Made by a program: the position numbers and the translations under genes. From IMG/VR virus record IMGVR_UViG_3300032087_000579, positions 1 to 35,062 of that record: a DNA stretch of 35,062 bases; one strand, given 5' to 3'. Below are positions 15,078-22,488 of this stretch, piece after piece (position 1 is the first letter of the stretch; every line of letters starts with the position of its first letter). The notes under the pieces were generated by a model. The model was not told where the DNA came from. It worked only from the letters and a program-made list of their open reading frames with translations, and ran no database searches. Source of the stretch: a virus.

Positions 15078-16342
15078 TGTCTGTTGCTTTTGACTCTAAT
15101 GTTGATTTAACTGTTGAAATAGGTTTTGACTCTAATCCATTTGACGCAACGCAATCTTTTACTGACATAAGTTCTTATGTTCGTGAATTTACAACTAAAC
15201 GTGGTAGGCAAAATGAATTAGGACAATTTGTTGGTGGTACTCTTTCTTTGCTTTTATCAAATGCTGATAATAGGTTTAATCCAAACAACACTTTAAGTCC
15301 TTATTATGATTCAACAAATGCAATTACAAAAATACAACCCTATAAAGTTGTTAAAGTTACTGCTACTTATGACTCTACTAATTATGTTTTGTTTTACGGC
15401 TTTCTTGATACGATACCCGTAAGCTATCCAGCAATTGGTTCTGACTCTGTTGTTCAATTTAATTGTGTTGATGCTTTTAAGATTTTTAAATCACAAAGCT
15501 TGAATACTACTGGCTGGCTTCTTGGTCGTAGTGGGTTTTCTGAATTAGGTATTTCTACTGCTCTTGGTTATATTGACGAACAAGAATTATCAAGCGCTAG
15601 AGTATCTCGTATTTTAAATGCTATTCAATTTCCGTCTGCTTTGCGTGATATAAATACTGGTATTCACGAAGTTCAACAACAAGCCCTTACAAAAGATGTC
15701 CTGTCCGCTATTCGTGAATGTGAAATTGCTGAAAATGCACAATTCTTTATAAGCGCTGACGGTAAAGCTACTTTTAGAAATCGTGATTATAAATTGTCAA
15801 ACGTAAAAGCTACAAACGTTCAAGCTTATTTTTCTAATAGTGGTTCTAATTTACCTTATGTTGATGTTAAAACTTCTTTTGATATTAACGAGGTGCGCAA
15901 CGTTTATAAATGGACTAGGGCTGGTGGAACCGAACAAAACATTAGCGACGCTAACTCGGTTCAAAAATATAGACCAATAGCAAGCGTTCAATCTACTATA
16001 AATATTTCTGACGCTGAAGTTCTTTCTATTATTGAACAAAAACTTGCCGAAACTTCTATACCTATTGTTCGTATTGATTCTCTCAAAGTAAATCCTAGAC
16101 AACATACTGACATTTGGGAAAAAGCTTTAGGCTTAGAATTTGGCGATAGAATTTCTGTCAATATTGTAAATCCCGATAATTCTAGCTATACTGACGAATT
16201 ATGGATTGAAAGTATTAGCCATACGGTTAATGCTTCCGCGCAAACTTGGTCTTGGGATTTAACATTAAGCCCTGCGGGTGCTTCTGGCTGGGTACTTGGA
16301 CAAGCAAAGTTAGGCGAGGGAACGAGGTTAGTTTATGCGTAA
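15077..16342 (+). CDS. Tail tip/hub protein (distal tail-type minor tail protein)
   Basis: 421 residues, coupled to the tape measure by TAATG. The N-terminal part (FTDISSYVREFTTKRGRQNELGQF, then GTLSLLLSNADNRFNP, then YYVLF-like and FYGFLDTIPVSY) is typical of minor tail proteins in phages of Gram-positive hosts, where a split-barrel domain builds the hub below the tube. The C-terminal part is a second beta domain ending in WSWDLTLSPAG. Position just after the tape measure agrees with distal-tail or baseplate-hub function. Family assignment is by pattern memory. Confidence 0.75.
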   Translation: MSVAFDSNVDLTVEIGFDSNPFDATQSFTDISSYVREFTTKRGRQNELGQFVGGTLSLLLSNADNRFNPNNTLSPYYDSTNAITKIQPYKVVKVTATYDSTNYVLFYGFLDTIPVSYPAIGSDSVVQFNCVDAFKIFKSQSLNTTGWLLGRSGFSELGISTALGYIDEQELSSARVSRILNAIQFPSALRDINTGIHEVQQQALTKDVLSAIRECEIAENAQFFISADGKATFRNRDYKLSNVKATNVQAYFSNSGSNLPYVDVKTSFDINEVRNVYKWTRAGGTEQNISDANSVQKYRPIASVQSTINISDAEVLSIIEQKLAETSIPIVRIDSLKVNPRQHTDIWEKALGLEFGDRISVNIVNPDNSSYTDELWIESISHTVNASAQTWSWDLTLSPAGASGWVLGQAKLGEGTRLVYA

Positions 16343-16355
16343 AGGAAAATTTTAA

Positions 16356-17402
16356 ATGGGAGCTGGTTTTAAAGTTTGGGCTACTGGCGATTTAATTAAC
16401 GCTAACGATTTTAATAATTATATTCAAGAGCAAGTCGTTATGGTTTTTGACGACGCTTCTGCTCGTTCAACTGCCGTTACTTCTCCTGAGGAAGGAATGT
16501 TTGCATACTTAAAAGATACAAATACTTTAACCTACTATGACGGAAGTAGCTGGGGTTCTTATATTGGCGAGGGAGATATTTCGGCGGTAAATGCAGGAAC
16601 GGGTTTATCTGGCGGTGGAACTACTGGAGCCGTTACCGTTAATTTAGACGCTAACTCTCTTTCAAGTGTAACTGCCGTATCTACGGACTTTGTTGTTATT
16701 GAGGACGCTTCGGATAACTCTACAAAGAAAGCTCTTATTAGCGACATAATTGACCAAGGAGATATTACTGGTGTAACTGCTGGCGACGGTCTTAGCGGTG
16801 GTGGAACTTCTGGAACTGTAACTTTAGATTTAGACTTAAATGAATTAACAGGCGCAACTGTTGATGTAGCTTCCGATAGCGTTGCAATTATTGACGCAAC
16901 TGATAATAGTTCTAAAAAAGAAACAATCGCTGATTTAGTTGCTGGTATTACTGGTTCTAATCTAACTGCTACTAGCGGTGTAATCGCTCTTGACATAGAC
17001 GCCGAAGTCGATTTCAATGACCAAACCGCTAAAGAAATTGTTTTAAAAGATTATGCTGAAACTGACCAAACTGTAACTTCTGGTACTACTCTTTCTATTG
17101 ATTTAGCTAACGGAAATACTGGACAATTAACTATTGGACATAACGTTACCGATATTGATTTTACAAACGTCCCAGCCAACGGCGTTTCAACTTTTACTTT
17201 AATCTGTACTCAAGACGGTACTGGTTCTAGGACAATGGCAATAAATGCGGTTACTGTTAATGGTGGTGGAAACGTAACTGCAAAGACACCCGGAGCCTCT
17301 GGTTTAACTTTAAGTACGGGCGCTAACGATATAGATTTATTAACTTTTATTTTCATTGACGCTGGAACACCAATGCTGGTTTCTCAATTAGACTTTGCGT
17401 AA
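16356..17402 (+). CDS. Tail fibre protein with duplicated motif
   Basis: 348 residues. The N-terminus (FKVWATGDLINANDFNNYIQEQ) is the usual phage fibre adaptor that attaches to the tail tip, followed by MFAYLKDTNTLTYYDGSSW, a common fibre module. Two copies of a GDIxxVxAGxGLSGGGT motif lie at about 73-90 and 129-147, each followed by an acidic, Ser/Thr-rich beta repeat, as in trimeric fibres. The C-terminal half is beta-rich. It probably takes part in host recognition. Start ATG has AAAGGA about 10 nt upstream. Confidence 0.82.
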   Translation: MGAGFKVWATGDLINANDFNNYIQEQVVMVFDDASARSTAVTSPEEGMFAYLKDTNTLTYYDGSSWGSYIGEGDISAVNAGTGLSGGGTTGAVTVNLDANSLSSVTAVSTDFVVIEDASDNSTKKALISDIIDQGDITGVTAGDGLSGGGTSGTVTLDLDLNELTGATVDVASDSVAIIDATDNSSKKETIADLVAGITGSNLTATSGVIALDIDAEVDFNDQTAKEIVLKDYAETDQTVTSGTTLSIDLANGNTGQLTIGHNVTDIDFTNVPANGVSTFTLICTQDGTGSRTMAINAVTVNGGGNVTAKTPGASGLTLSTGANDIDLLTFIFIDAGTPMLVSQLDFA

Positions 17403-17405
17403 AAA

Positions 17406-18299
17406 ATGCCTTTAGGTATTGCAAGAGCATTAGCGATTTCTGGAGCTGGCTTCTCGCCAATCGTTGCTTCTGGTGGTAGCACAAGCACATACACCGAAAG
17501 TGGTGCCGAATATAAAGCACATACTTTTACTTCCTCTGGAACTTTTTCTGTTAGTGATGTTGGTTCTGAGGGATTACTTGAAATATTAGTTATCGCTGGC
17601 GGAGCAAGTGGAGGAGGCGGAGGCGCGACCGATACTGGCGGAGGCGGTGGAGCTGGCGGTGCATTATTAGAAACTTTAACTTTAACTGCTACTGGTAGCT
17701 ACGCTATCGTTGTTGGCGGTGGCGGTGGTGCTCAACGTTGGCGTTCAAGCGGTGGTAACAATGGTGGCGAAAGCACTATTTCTAATCCAAGCGCAACTGT
17801 AATTGCAAGAGCAAGACGTGGAGGAGCTGGTGCGCCGTACGCAAGTAATGGTACTAGCGGTGGTTCTGGTGGCGGTTCTGGAGGCACAACTCGTACTGGT
17901 GGTGCTAGATTATTTGATACTGTAAATTTTCCCTCAACTGCTCAGGGTAACTCTGGACACCAAGCTTCTGGCTCACAAACGGGTGGCGGTGGTGGTGGCT
18001 ATGGTGGAACTACTGGCGACTCTACCAATGTTGCTGGCGGTAATGGTCAAGCTGGTATAACAAATACTTATAGGGACGGTTCATCTGATAAATACGCTGG
18101 CGGTGGCGGTGGCGGTGGTAATTCGCCCGGAAGTGCTTCGGCTGGTTTTGGTGGTACTAACGGTACTGACACAACGCAATCTGGTAACGCTTCTGCAAAT
18201 ACTGGTTCTGGTTCTGGTGGTTCTGGTGGTGCTGATAATTGGGCTACGGGAAGTGGTGGTTCTGGTATTGTAATTGTTAGATATTTGACGGGTAACTAA
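17406..18299 (+). CDS. Glycine-rich tail fibre/tip protein
   Basis: 297 residues. After a beta segment (YKAHTFTSSGTFSVSDVGSEG, about 36-56, then LLEILVIAGG) the protein is dominated by Gly runs, with repeated GGGGG segments at about 75-89, 103-108 and 225-242. It closes with GSGGSGIVIVRYLTGN. The pattern 'y.a.tFtssGtf.v....g.leilvvaGGa.GGG' followed by 'sGivivRY' is a common glycine-rich domain in tail proteins of environmental phages, thought to form a polyglycine-helix receptor-binding tip. The next gene is coupled by TAATG. Confidence 0.85.
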   Translation: MPLGIARALAISGAGFSPIVASGGSTSTYTESGAEYKAHTFTSSGTFSVSDVGSEGLLEILVIAGGASGGGGGATDTGGGGGAGGALLETLTLTATGSYAIVVGGGGGAQRWRSSGGNNGGESTISNPSATVIARARRGGAGAPYASNGTSGGSGGGSGGTTRTGGARLFDTVNFPSTAQGNSGHQASGSQTGGGGGGYGGTTGDSTNVAGGNGQAGITNTYRDGSSDKYAGGGGGGGNSPGSASAGFGGTNGTDTTQSGNASANTGSGSGGSGGADNWATGSGGSGIVIVRYLTGN

Positions 18300-18583
18300 T
18301 GGCGCATTTTGTAAAACTAAGTGATAGTAATGTTGTTGAGGAAGTTATCGTTATTGACAATTCTGTTTTAGACGACGGTTCTGGCTCTGACAATGAACAA
18401 CTTGGTAAGGATTATATTGCTAATGATTTGAAATTGTCTGGTAATTGGATTCAAACTTCTTACAATAATAATTTTCGTGGTATGTATGCTGAAATTGGCG
18501 GTACTTATAATGAAACATTTGATAAATTTGTTCCAGCAAACGGTATGCTGGATTCAGAGGGAAACTATCAAGAAAAAACTTAA
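18299..18583 (+). CDS. Fibre-associated small protein of marine-phage type
   Basis: 94 residues. MAHFVKLSDSNVVEEVIVID at the start and the central WIQTSYNNNFRGMYAEIGGTY are the hallmarks of a small module seen repeatedly in cyanophage and other marine-phage tail proteins ('MahFaklde.n.V..VivV...', 'W.QTSYN.nfRgnyAgiG.tYd'). Its exact role is unknown, probably part of the receptor-binding tip. It starts by TAATG on the glycine-rich gene. Its stop is followed after one AAGGA by the unusual ATT-started halogenase gene in the same frame. Confidence 0.78.
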   Translation: MAHFVKLSDSNVVEEVIVIDNSVLDDGSGSDNEQLGKDYIANDLKLSGNWIQTSYNNNFRGMYAEIGGTYNETFDKFVPANGMLDSEGNYQEKT

Positions 18584-18592
18584 GGACACACA

Positions 18593-19717
18593 ATTAAAAA
18601 ACTTGCAATTATAGGTAAAGGTACTGCGGGTTCTTTTGCCTTGAATCATTTTTCTTATTATACAAATTCAAAAGAATTGGAAATTGTTTGTTATTACGAT
18701 AGCAATATAAAGGAGCAGACCGTAGGAGAGGGAACTACGGTTGATGTTCCTGAAACTTTATACAATCAACATAAATTAGAGTTTCACGATATTTTTGAAA
18801 AGCTGAACGGTCATTTTAAAACGGGTATTTACTATAAGGGCTGGGGTAAGCAAAATTATATGCATACTTTCCCAATGCCTAATGTTTCAATTCACTTCAA
18901 CGCGGTAAAGCTTCAAAACTTGTTGCAAGAATTAAATAAAGACCGTGTAAAGTTTATTGATAAAAATGTTGAACATAAAGATATTGACGCCGACTTTATT
19001 CTTGATTGTTCTGGTAAGCCTAAAACTAATGAAGCTTTTAACAAAGCTAAATACATACCCGTTAATTCTGTTGTTGTTGCCCAATGTCAATGGGAAGTCC
19101 CAAAGTTTTATTACACAATTTGTGAAGCTTATAAAAATGGTTGGATATTTGGTATTCCCTTACAAGATAGAATTAGCTTTGGTTATCTTTACAACGAAAA
19201 TTTAAATGACAAAAACTTTATTGAACAAGAACTTAAAGAATATATTGACGGTTTTAATTTAAAAGTTAATCAAGTTAATTATTTATCTTTTGGTAATTAT
19301 TACCGTAAAGTAAATTATTTTAAACGCGGTGCTTTTAATGGTAATGCAAGCTTCTTTCTTGAACCAATGGAAGCTACAAGTATCGCTACAATCGACGATA
19401 TTAATAGAAATGTTTATGATTTATTGTTTGAAATAAATACATTAAAAAATATAAATAAAAAATATAACGAGTGGTTTAAACAAGTTCAAGATGTTATTAC
19501 TCTGCATTATCTTGCTGGTAGTAAATACGATACAGACTTTTGGAAGTTTGCTAAAGAACTTGCTTTTGATTGTGTTGAAAATAAATCTGATTTATACAAA
19601 CAAATAATTAAAAATCTTGACAATGAACATTTTGATTTTAATGGTAATTATGGAACTTGGGGTATGCACTCTTTTAGGCAAAACGTTTCAGGGCTGGGAA
19701 TTTCTAATTTACTATGA
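18593..19717 (+). CDS. Flavin-dependent (tryptophan-type) halogenase, ATT start
   Basis: 374 residues if it starts at ATT 18593. These enzymes use FADH2, O2 and halide to halogenate an aromatic substrate. The FAD-binding GKGTAG is at 8-13 and the VGEGTTVDVP motif at 44-53. The candidate catalytic Lys is K76 (HFKTGIYYKGW) and the catalytic Glu is in LEPMEATSI (Glu257). The family WxWxIP is altered to WIFGIP (184-189). Starting at the first in-frame TTG (18641) would delete the FAD loop. No ATG, GTG or TTG lies between the upstream stop (18581-18583) and the loop. AAGGA is 6 nt before ATT. A marine viral halogenase (VirX1 of a cyanophage) is a known relative type. Substrate unknown. Confidence 0.85.
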   Translation: MKKLAIIGKGTAGSFALNHFSYYTNSKELEIVCYYDSNIKEQTVGEGTTVDVPETLYNQHKLEFHDIFEKLNGHFKTGIYYKGWGKQNYMHTFPMPNVSIHFNAVKLQNLLQELNKDRVKFIDKNVEHKDIDADFILDCSGKPKTNEAFNKAKYIPVNSVVVAQCQWEVPKFYYTICEAYKNGWIFGIPLQDRISFGYLYNENLNDKNFIEQELKEYIDGFNLKVNQVNYLSFGNYYRKVNYFKRGAFNGNASFFLEPMEATSIATIDDINRNVYDLLFEINTLKNINKKYNEWFKQVQDVITLHYLAGSKYDTDFWKFAKELAFDCVENKSDLYKQIIKNLDNEHFDFNGNYGTWGMHSFRQNVSGLGISNLL

Positions 19718-19723
19718 TACAAT
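19715..19723 (+). promoter_or_regulatory. Extended -10 promoter candidate, leaderless start
   Basis: TG-A-TACAAT at 19715-19723 lies exactly 6 nt before the ATG at 19730. No ribosome binding site is seen. A transcript starting at the usual distance from this box would begin at or next to the ATG. Confidence 0.5.
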
Positions 19724-19729
19724 TTTCAA

Positions 19730-20326
19730 ATGAAACTCAAATTAATAAGAATCTCTAGTCAAGCTGATTCTACTAATGGTGTTCTTTATATTGACGACGA
19801 ATTTGCTTGCTTTACTCTCGAGGACGAACAAAGAGAAATAAAAGTAAAGAGCGAAACTGCTATACCTTTAGGTATTTATAAAATTGAATTTCGTAAAGTT
19901 GGTGGCTTTCATACTCGCTATGCTTCTAGGTTTCCTGATATTCACGAGGGTATGTTGGAACTTCAAGACGTCCCGAACTTTGAATATATTTTAATTCATT
20001 GCGGGAACACCGACGAGCATACGGCTGGTTGTATTCTTGTAGGCGATTCTCAAGAAAATAATGTTCTTATGAAAGACGGGTTTATCGGTAAATCTACCCA
20101 AGCTTATAAACGCATTTACCCTCGAATAGCTTCTGCTTTAAAAAACAATGAGGAAGTAACTATCGAAATAGTTGATGTTCGTTCTTTAAAAGCTGGTTTA
20201 AATGGTGTAAGCAATAAGCAATCTGACGAATATATTTCTAGCAAAATGGTCTGGGATAAGCTGGCTGAGATAAATGGAAATCTAAAGTCAATTGATGTAA
20301 AGTTAGACGGTAAGAAAATAATTTAA
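19730..20326 (+). CDS. DUF5675-like protein, probable lysis-module protein
   Basis: 198 residues. The pattern LYIDDEFACFTLEDEQRE, then TAIPLGIYKIEFRKVGGFHTRY, then FEYILIHCGNTDEHTAGCILVG (about 84-105) is that of the DUF5675 family, often near lysozymes and with an 'IHxGN...tx.GC' active-site-like motif similar to L,D-transpeptidase-fold proteins. Peptidoglycan is thus a plausible substrate, unproven. The C-terminal ~45 residues form a helical tail. It opens a group of small membrane-protein genes, consistent with lysis. It has an apparently leaderless start. Confidence 0.72.
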   Translation: MKLKLIRISSQADSTNGVLYIDDEFACFTLEDEQREIKVKSETAIPLGIYKIEFRKVGGFHTRYASRFPDIHEGMLELQDVPNFEYILIHCGNTDEHTAGCILVGDSQENNVLMKDGFIGKSTQAYKRIYPRIASALKNNEEVTIEIVDVRSLKAGLNGVSNKQSDEYISSKMVWDKLAEINGNLKSIDVKLDGKKII

Positions 20327-20335
20327 GGATAACTT

Positions 20336-20554
20336 ATGGCTAAAACTAATTGGAAATCTTATTGGAAATTTATGTTAAGCAAAGCTTTTCGTACTGGTTT
20401 ACAATCTGCTATTTCTCTCTATCTTGCTAATTCATCTGGATTAATTGACGCTGATATGGTGCAACTACTTGCCGTATCGTTCTTATCTGGATTTATTACT
20501 GTAATTCAACACGCCCTAGAACAATATAAACCTGCACAAACTTACGACGGGTAG
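20336..20554 (+). CDS. Putative holin-like membrane protein, 72 aa
   Basis: Preceded by AAGGATAACTT. Positively charged N-terminus (MAKTNWKSYWKFMLSKAFR), then a weakly hydrophobic segment (GLQSAISLYLA) and a stronger one (MVQLLAVSFLSGFITVIQHAL). This is the size and layout of a small phage holin. It is followed by three more small proteins with membrane segments, so which one makes the pore is unclear. Confidence 0.6.
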   Translation: MAKTNWKSYWKFMLSKAFRTGLQSAISLYLANSSGLIDADMVQLLAVSFLSGFITVIQHALEQYKPAQTYDG

Positions 20555-20557
20555 TTT

Positions 20558-20770
20558 ATGAAAGCTACTGTTAATCTAAATCAAATATTACAGGGTGGTC
20601 TAGCTGGCTTGGTAGCTTGGCTTTTTAAAACAGTTAATGACTTGCAACAAGAAGTTGCCGTTCTTATGGTTCAAATTACTGACGCTAAAGACGATTTAAT
20701 TAATTTAGCTTTACGTGAACAAGAACTTAATTCTGCAATTACTGAAATATTAATTAAACTTGGTGGCTAA
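20558..20770 (+). CDS. Small protein with N-terminal membrane segment and coiled coil, 70 aa
   Basis: Starts 3 bases after the previous stop. One hydrophobic segment (ILQGGLAGLVAWLF, about 10-23) is followed by a helical heptad region (VNDLQQEVAVLMVQITDAKDDLINLALREQEL). No family is recognised. A membrane anchor plus coiled coil could act as a holin partner or spanin-like protein, a guess from layout only. It is coupled to the next gene by TAATG. Confidence 0.6.
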   Translation: MKATVNLNQILQGGLAGLVAWLFKTVNDLQQEVAVLMVQITDAKDDLINLALREQELNSAITEILIKLGG

Positions 20771-20940
20771 TGGAAGTTCTTAAAGAAACTATTGAGGATT
20801 GGTCTAAGCCATTTGTTGCTTGTTTGCTTGGTATGACTTCGGGTATTGATTTATCTTTAGGTCATTTATTTATTGCAACTAAAACTGCAACAATTACTTT
20901 GGTGCTTGGTCTTATAATAAAGAAAGTTAAAGGCTCTTAA
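20770..20940 (+). CDS. Small membrane protein, 56 aa
   Basis: Starts with TAATG on the previous stop. It has two hydrophobic stretches (FVACLLGMTSGIDLSLGHLFIA and TITLVLGLII) and a basic end (KKVKGS). It looks like a two-pass mini-holin. The frame is clean and the coupling good. No family is recognised. Confidence 0.65.
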   Translation: MEVLKETIEDWSKPFVACLLGMTSGIDLSLGHLFIATKTATITLVLGLIIKKVKGS

Positions 20941-20941
20941 T

Positions 20942-21019
20942 ATGTGCGAATGTGAACCTAAACAAAATGATAATGGAACGTGGATTACAATTTGTAATTG
21001 TGAATACCCGTCTATGTAA
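20942..21019 (+). CDS. Cys-rich microprotein 1, 25 aa
   Basis: Starts one base after the previous stop. The product MCECEPKQNDNGTWITICNC has two Cys pairs (CxC and CNC), then EYPSM. With the next microprotein it forms an unusual Cys-rich pair. Lack of a clear ribosome binding site lowers confidence, but tight packing between stops suggests coupled translation. Confidence 0.5.
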   Translation: MCECEPKQNDNGTWITICNCEYPSM

Positions 21020-21020
21020 T

Positions 21021-21071
21021 ATGAACGTTTGTGAAAATGATTGCGCTTATAATTGTATTTGTGAGGATTAA
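21021..21071 (+). CDS. Cys-rich microprotein 2, 16 aa
   Basis: One base after the preceding stop. The product MNVCENDCAYNCICED has four Cys in 16 residues, spaced like a metal knuckle or disulfide knot. It is very short, so support is weak: Cys density, tight spacing and similarity in character to the preceding microprotein. Confidence 0.35.
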   Translation: MNVCENDCAYNCICED

Positions 21072-21073
21072 TT

Positions 21074-21256
21074 ATGGCTGACAATGGTTATACACAAAAA
21101 GAAATGACGGCAAAAATTATGCTTGATATAGAAAAAATATTTAACAAATTAGACGAATTGCAAAAAGATATAAATACTCGTCCTACTCGTCAAGAAATTT
21201 ATGGCTGGATTATTGCTGGTATTTCTATTGCTACTTTGATAACAATTTTAATGTAG
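21074..21256 (+). CDS. Small tail-anchored membrane protein, holin/XhlA-like layout, 60 aa
   Basis: GAGGATTAATT before ATG gives a good start. Residues 1-42 are a charged helix (IEKIFNKLDELQKDINTRPTRQEI) and residues 43-60 a single C-terminal membrane segment (WIIAGISIATLITILM). This matches the layout of XhlA-type holin partners or other tail-anchored lysis proteins. Last gene of the small membrane-protein group. Confidence 0.68.
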   Translation: MADNGYTQKEMTAKIMLDIEKIFNKLDELQKDINTRPTRQEIYGWIIAGISIATLITILM

Positions 21257-21267
21257 CTGATTTCCTC

Positions 21268-21285
21268 GAACATTTGTTCTACAAT
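21268..21285 (+). promoter_or_regulatory. Operator-like palindrome abutting a leaderless promoter
   Basis: GAACA-TT-TGTTC at 21268-21279 lies directly against TACAAT at 21280-21285, which is exactly 6 nt before ATG 21292. CTGATT at 21257-21262 could be a -35 with a 17-nt spacer. No ribosome binding site is visible, suggesting a leaderless transcript with possible repressor control. Confidence 0.5.
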
Positions 21286-21291
21286 TTAAGT

Positions 21292-22488
21292 ATGAACAAA
21301 GACGTTGAAAGTCTTATTTCTAAAAGAAAAGACGTCCAACACAATGAGGATTTAGGTAATAACTTTTATCCGTCTGGCTGGAAGCCCGAAGCTTCTTTCG
21401 ACGAAGCAAGCAAAACGGGTTCTATTACGCATATTCAACCCAGCGATAATAATTTTAAATATGATTCTTTGTTATCTGAGTGGGGTTTTGACCCGAAAGA
21501 ATTTTACATAGATAAAGATACAATTAAGTTTTCTACTTGGAACGCTCAACAAAAAGGTGGAGCTATTGTTGATATGTACGCTTTTAAGGCAATCATTAAG
21601 AAAAAAAATCCTCACCACGATAAATATTTTAAGAAGCTCCTTAAAGAAGTTAAGAACAAAAAGCCCGTTCAAGTTAAGTCTGGCGGTAACTGTTCTTGGT
21701 TTTTCTTTATGGCTGATTGGCAACTAGGTAAAAAAGATTTAGGAAGTAATGAAACTGTTAAATTAATTAGGAAAGCTATTGCTAACGGTAAAAAACAATT
21801 AAAAGATTTAAAGAAGTCGGGTTTTGAAGTTAAAGAAATTTATTTAATTGGACTTGGCGACTTAATTGAGAACTGTTATGGCTTCTATGAACATCAACCC
21901 TTTAACGTTGAATTAACTCGTACGGAACAAGAACATCTTACGCGTGTAATGATTCTTGAAATACTTGACGCTTTCTTGGGACAAGCTGAGTCTATCGTTC
22001 TTGGTGGCGTTGCTGGTAATCACGGCGAACATAGGGCTGGTAAAGGTTCTATCGTAACTAATCGACTTGACAATAGCGATACTGCGCAAATACAAATTGT
22101 TGGCGAAATAATTGCTGGTCGTGAAAGATACAAACACGTTAAGGTAGTTGTTCCTGACGACTTCCATTTAGTCCTCGAAACTTACGGCAAACGTATTGGC
22201 TTCACGCACGGGCATATGACGTCTGGTGGTGGCGACATTTGGTCAAAGATTGAAAAATGGTGGAAAGGTCAGATGTATGGCTGGCTTCCAGCTGGTACTT
22301 GCGAACTTCTGGTAACGGGACATTATCATCATTTGCGTATTGTTGAACAACTTGGGCGTACTTGGTTTCAAGCTCCTAGTCTTGACCAATCTATTGAATT
22401 TAAAGCTCGTACGGGTAATATGACGCGTAATGGCGTTCTTTCTTTTACGGTTAATGAAAATGGCTGGGATAATTTGAAAATTCTTTAG
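21292..22488 (+). CDS. Calcineurin-like metallophosphoesterase
   Basis: 398 residues. The two-metal phosphoesterase motifs are in order: ADWQLG (Asp142), GLGDLIEN (Asp190), GNHGEH (242-247), FTHGHM and GHYHH. These enzymes cut phosphodiester or phosphomonoester bonds. Phage relatives are often taken to be DNA exonucleases or repair nucleases. 'ADWQLGKKDLGSNETV' recalls homologues in actinophages. Residues 1 to ~130 form an N-terminal extension of unknown use. I start at ATG 21292, since no site supports the upstream TTG and the promoter geometry fits. Substrate is not shown. A role in handling modified or damaged DNA is a guess. Confidence 0.85.
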   Translation: MNKDVESLISKRKDVQHNEDLGNNFYPSGWKPEASFDEASKTGSITHIQPSDNNFKYDSLLSEWGFDPKEFYIDKDTIKFSTWNAQQKGGAIVDMYAFKAIIKKKNPHHDKYFKKLLKEVKNKKPVQVKSGGNCSWFFFMADWQLGKKDLGSNETVKLIRKAIANGKKQLKDLKKSGFEVKEIYLIGLGDLIENCYGFYEHQPFNVELTRTEQEHLTRVMILEILDAFLGQAESIVLGGVAGNHGEHRAGKGSIVTNRLDNSDTAQIQIVGEIIAGRERYKHVKVVVPDDFHLVLETYGKRIGFTHGHMTSGGGDIWSKIEKWWKGQMYGWLPAGTCELLVTGHYHHLRIVEQLGRTWFQAPSLDQSIEFKARTGNMTRNGVLSFTVNENGWDNLKIL

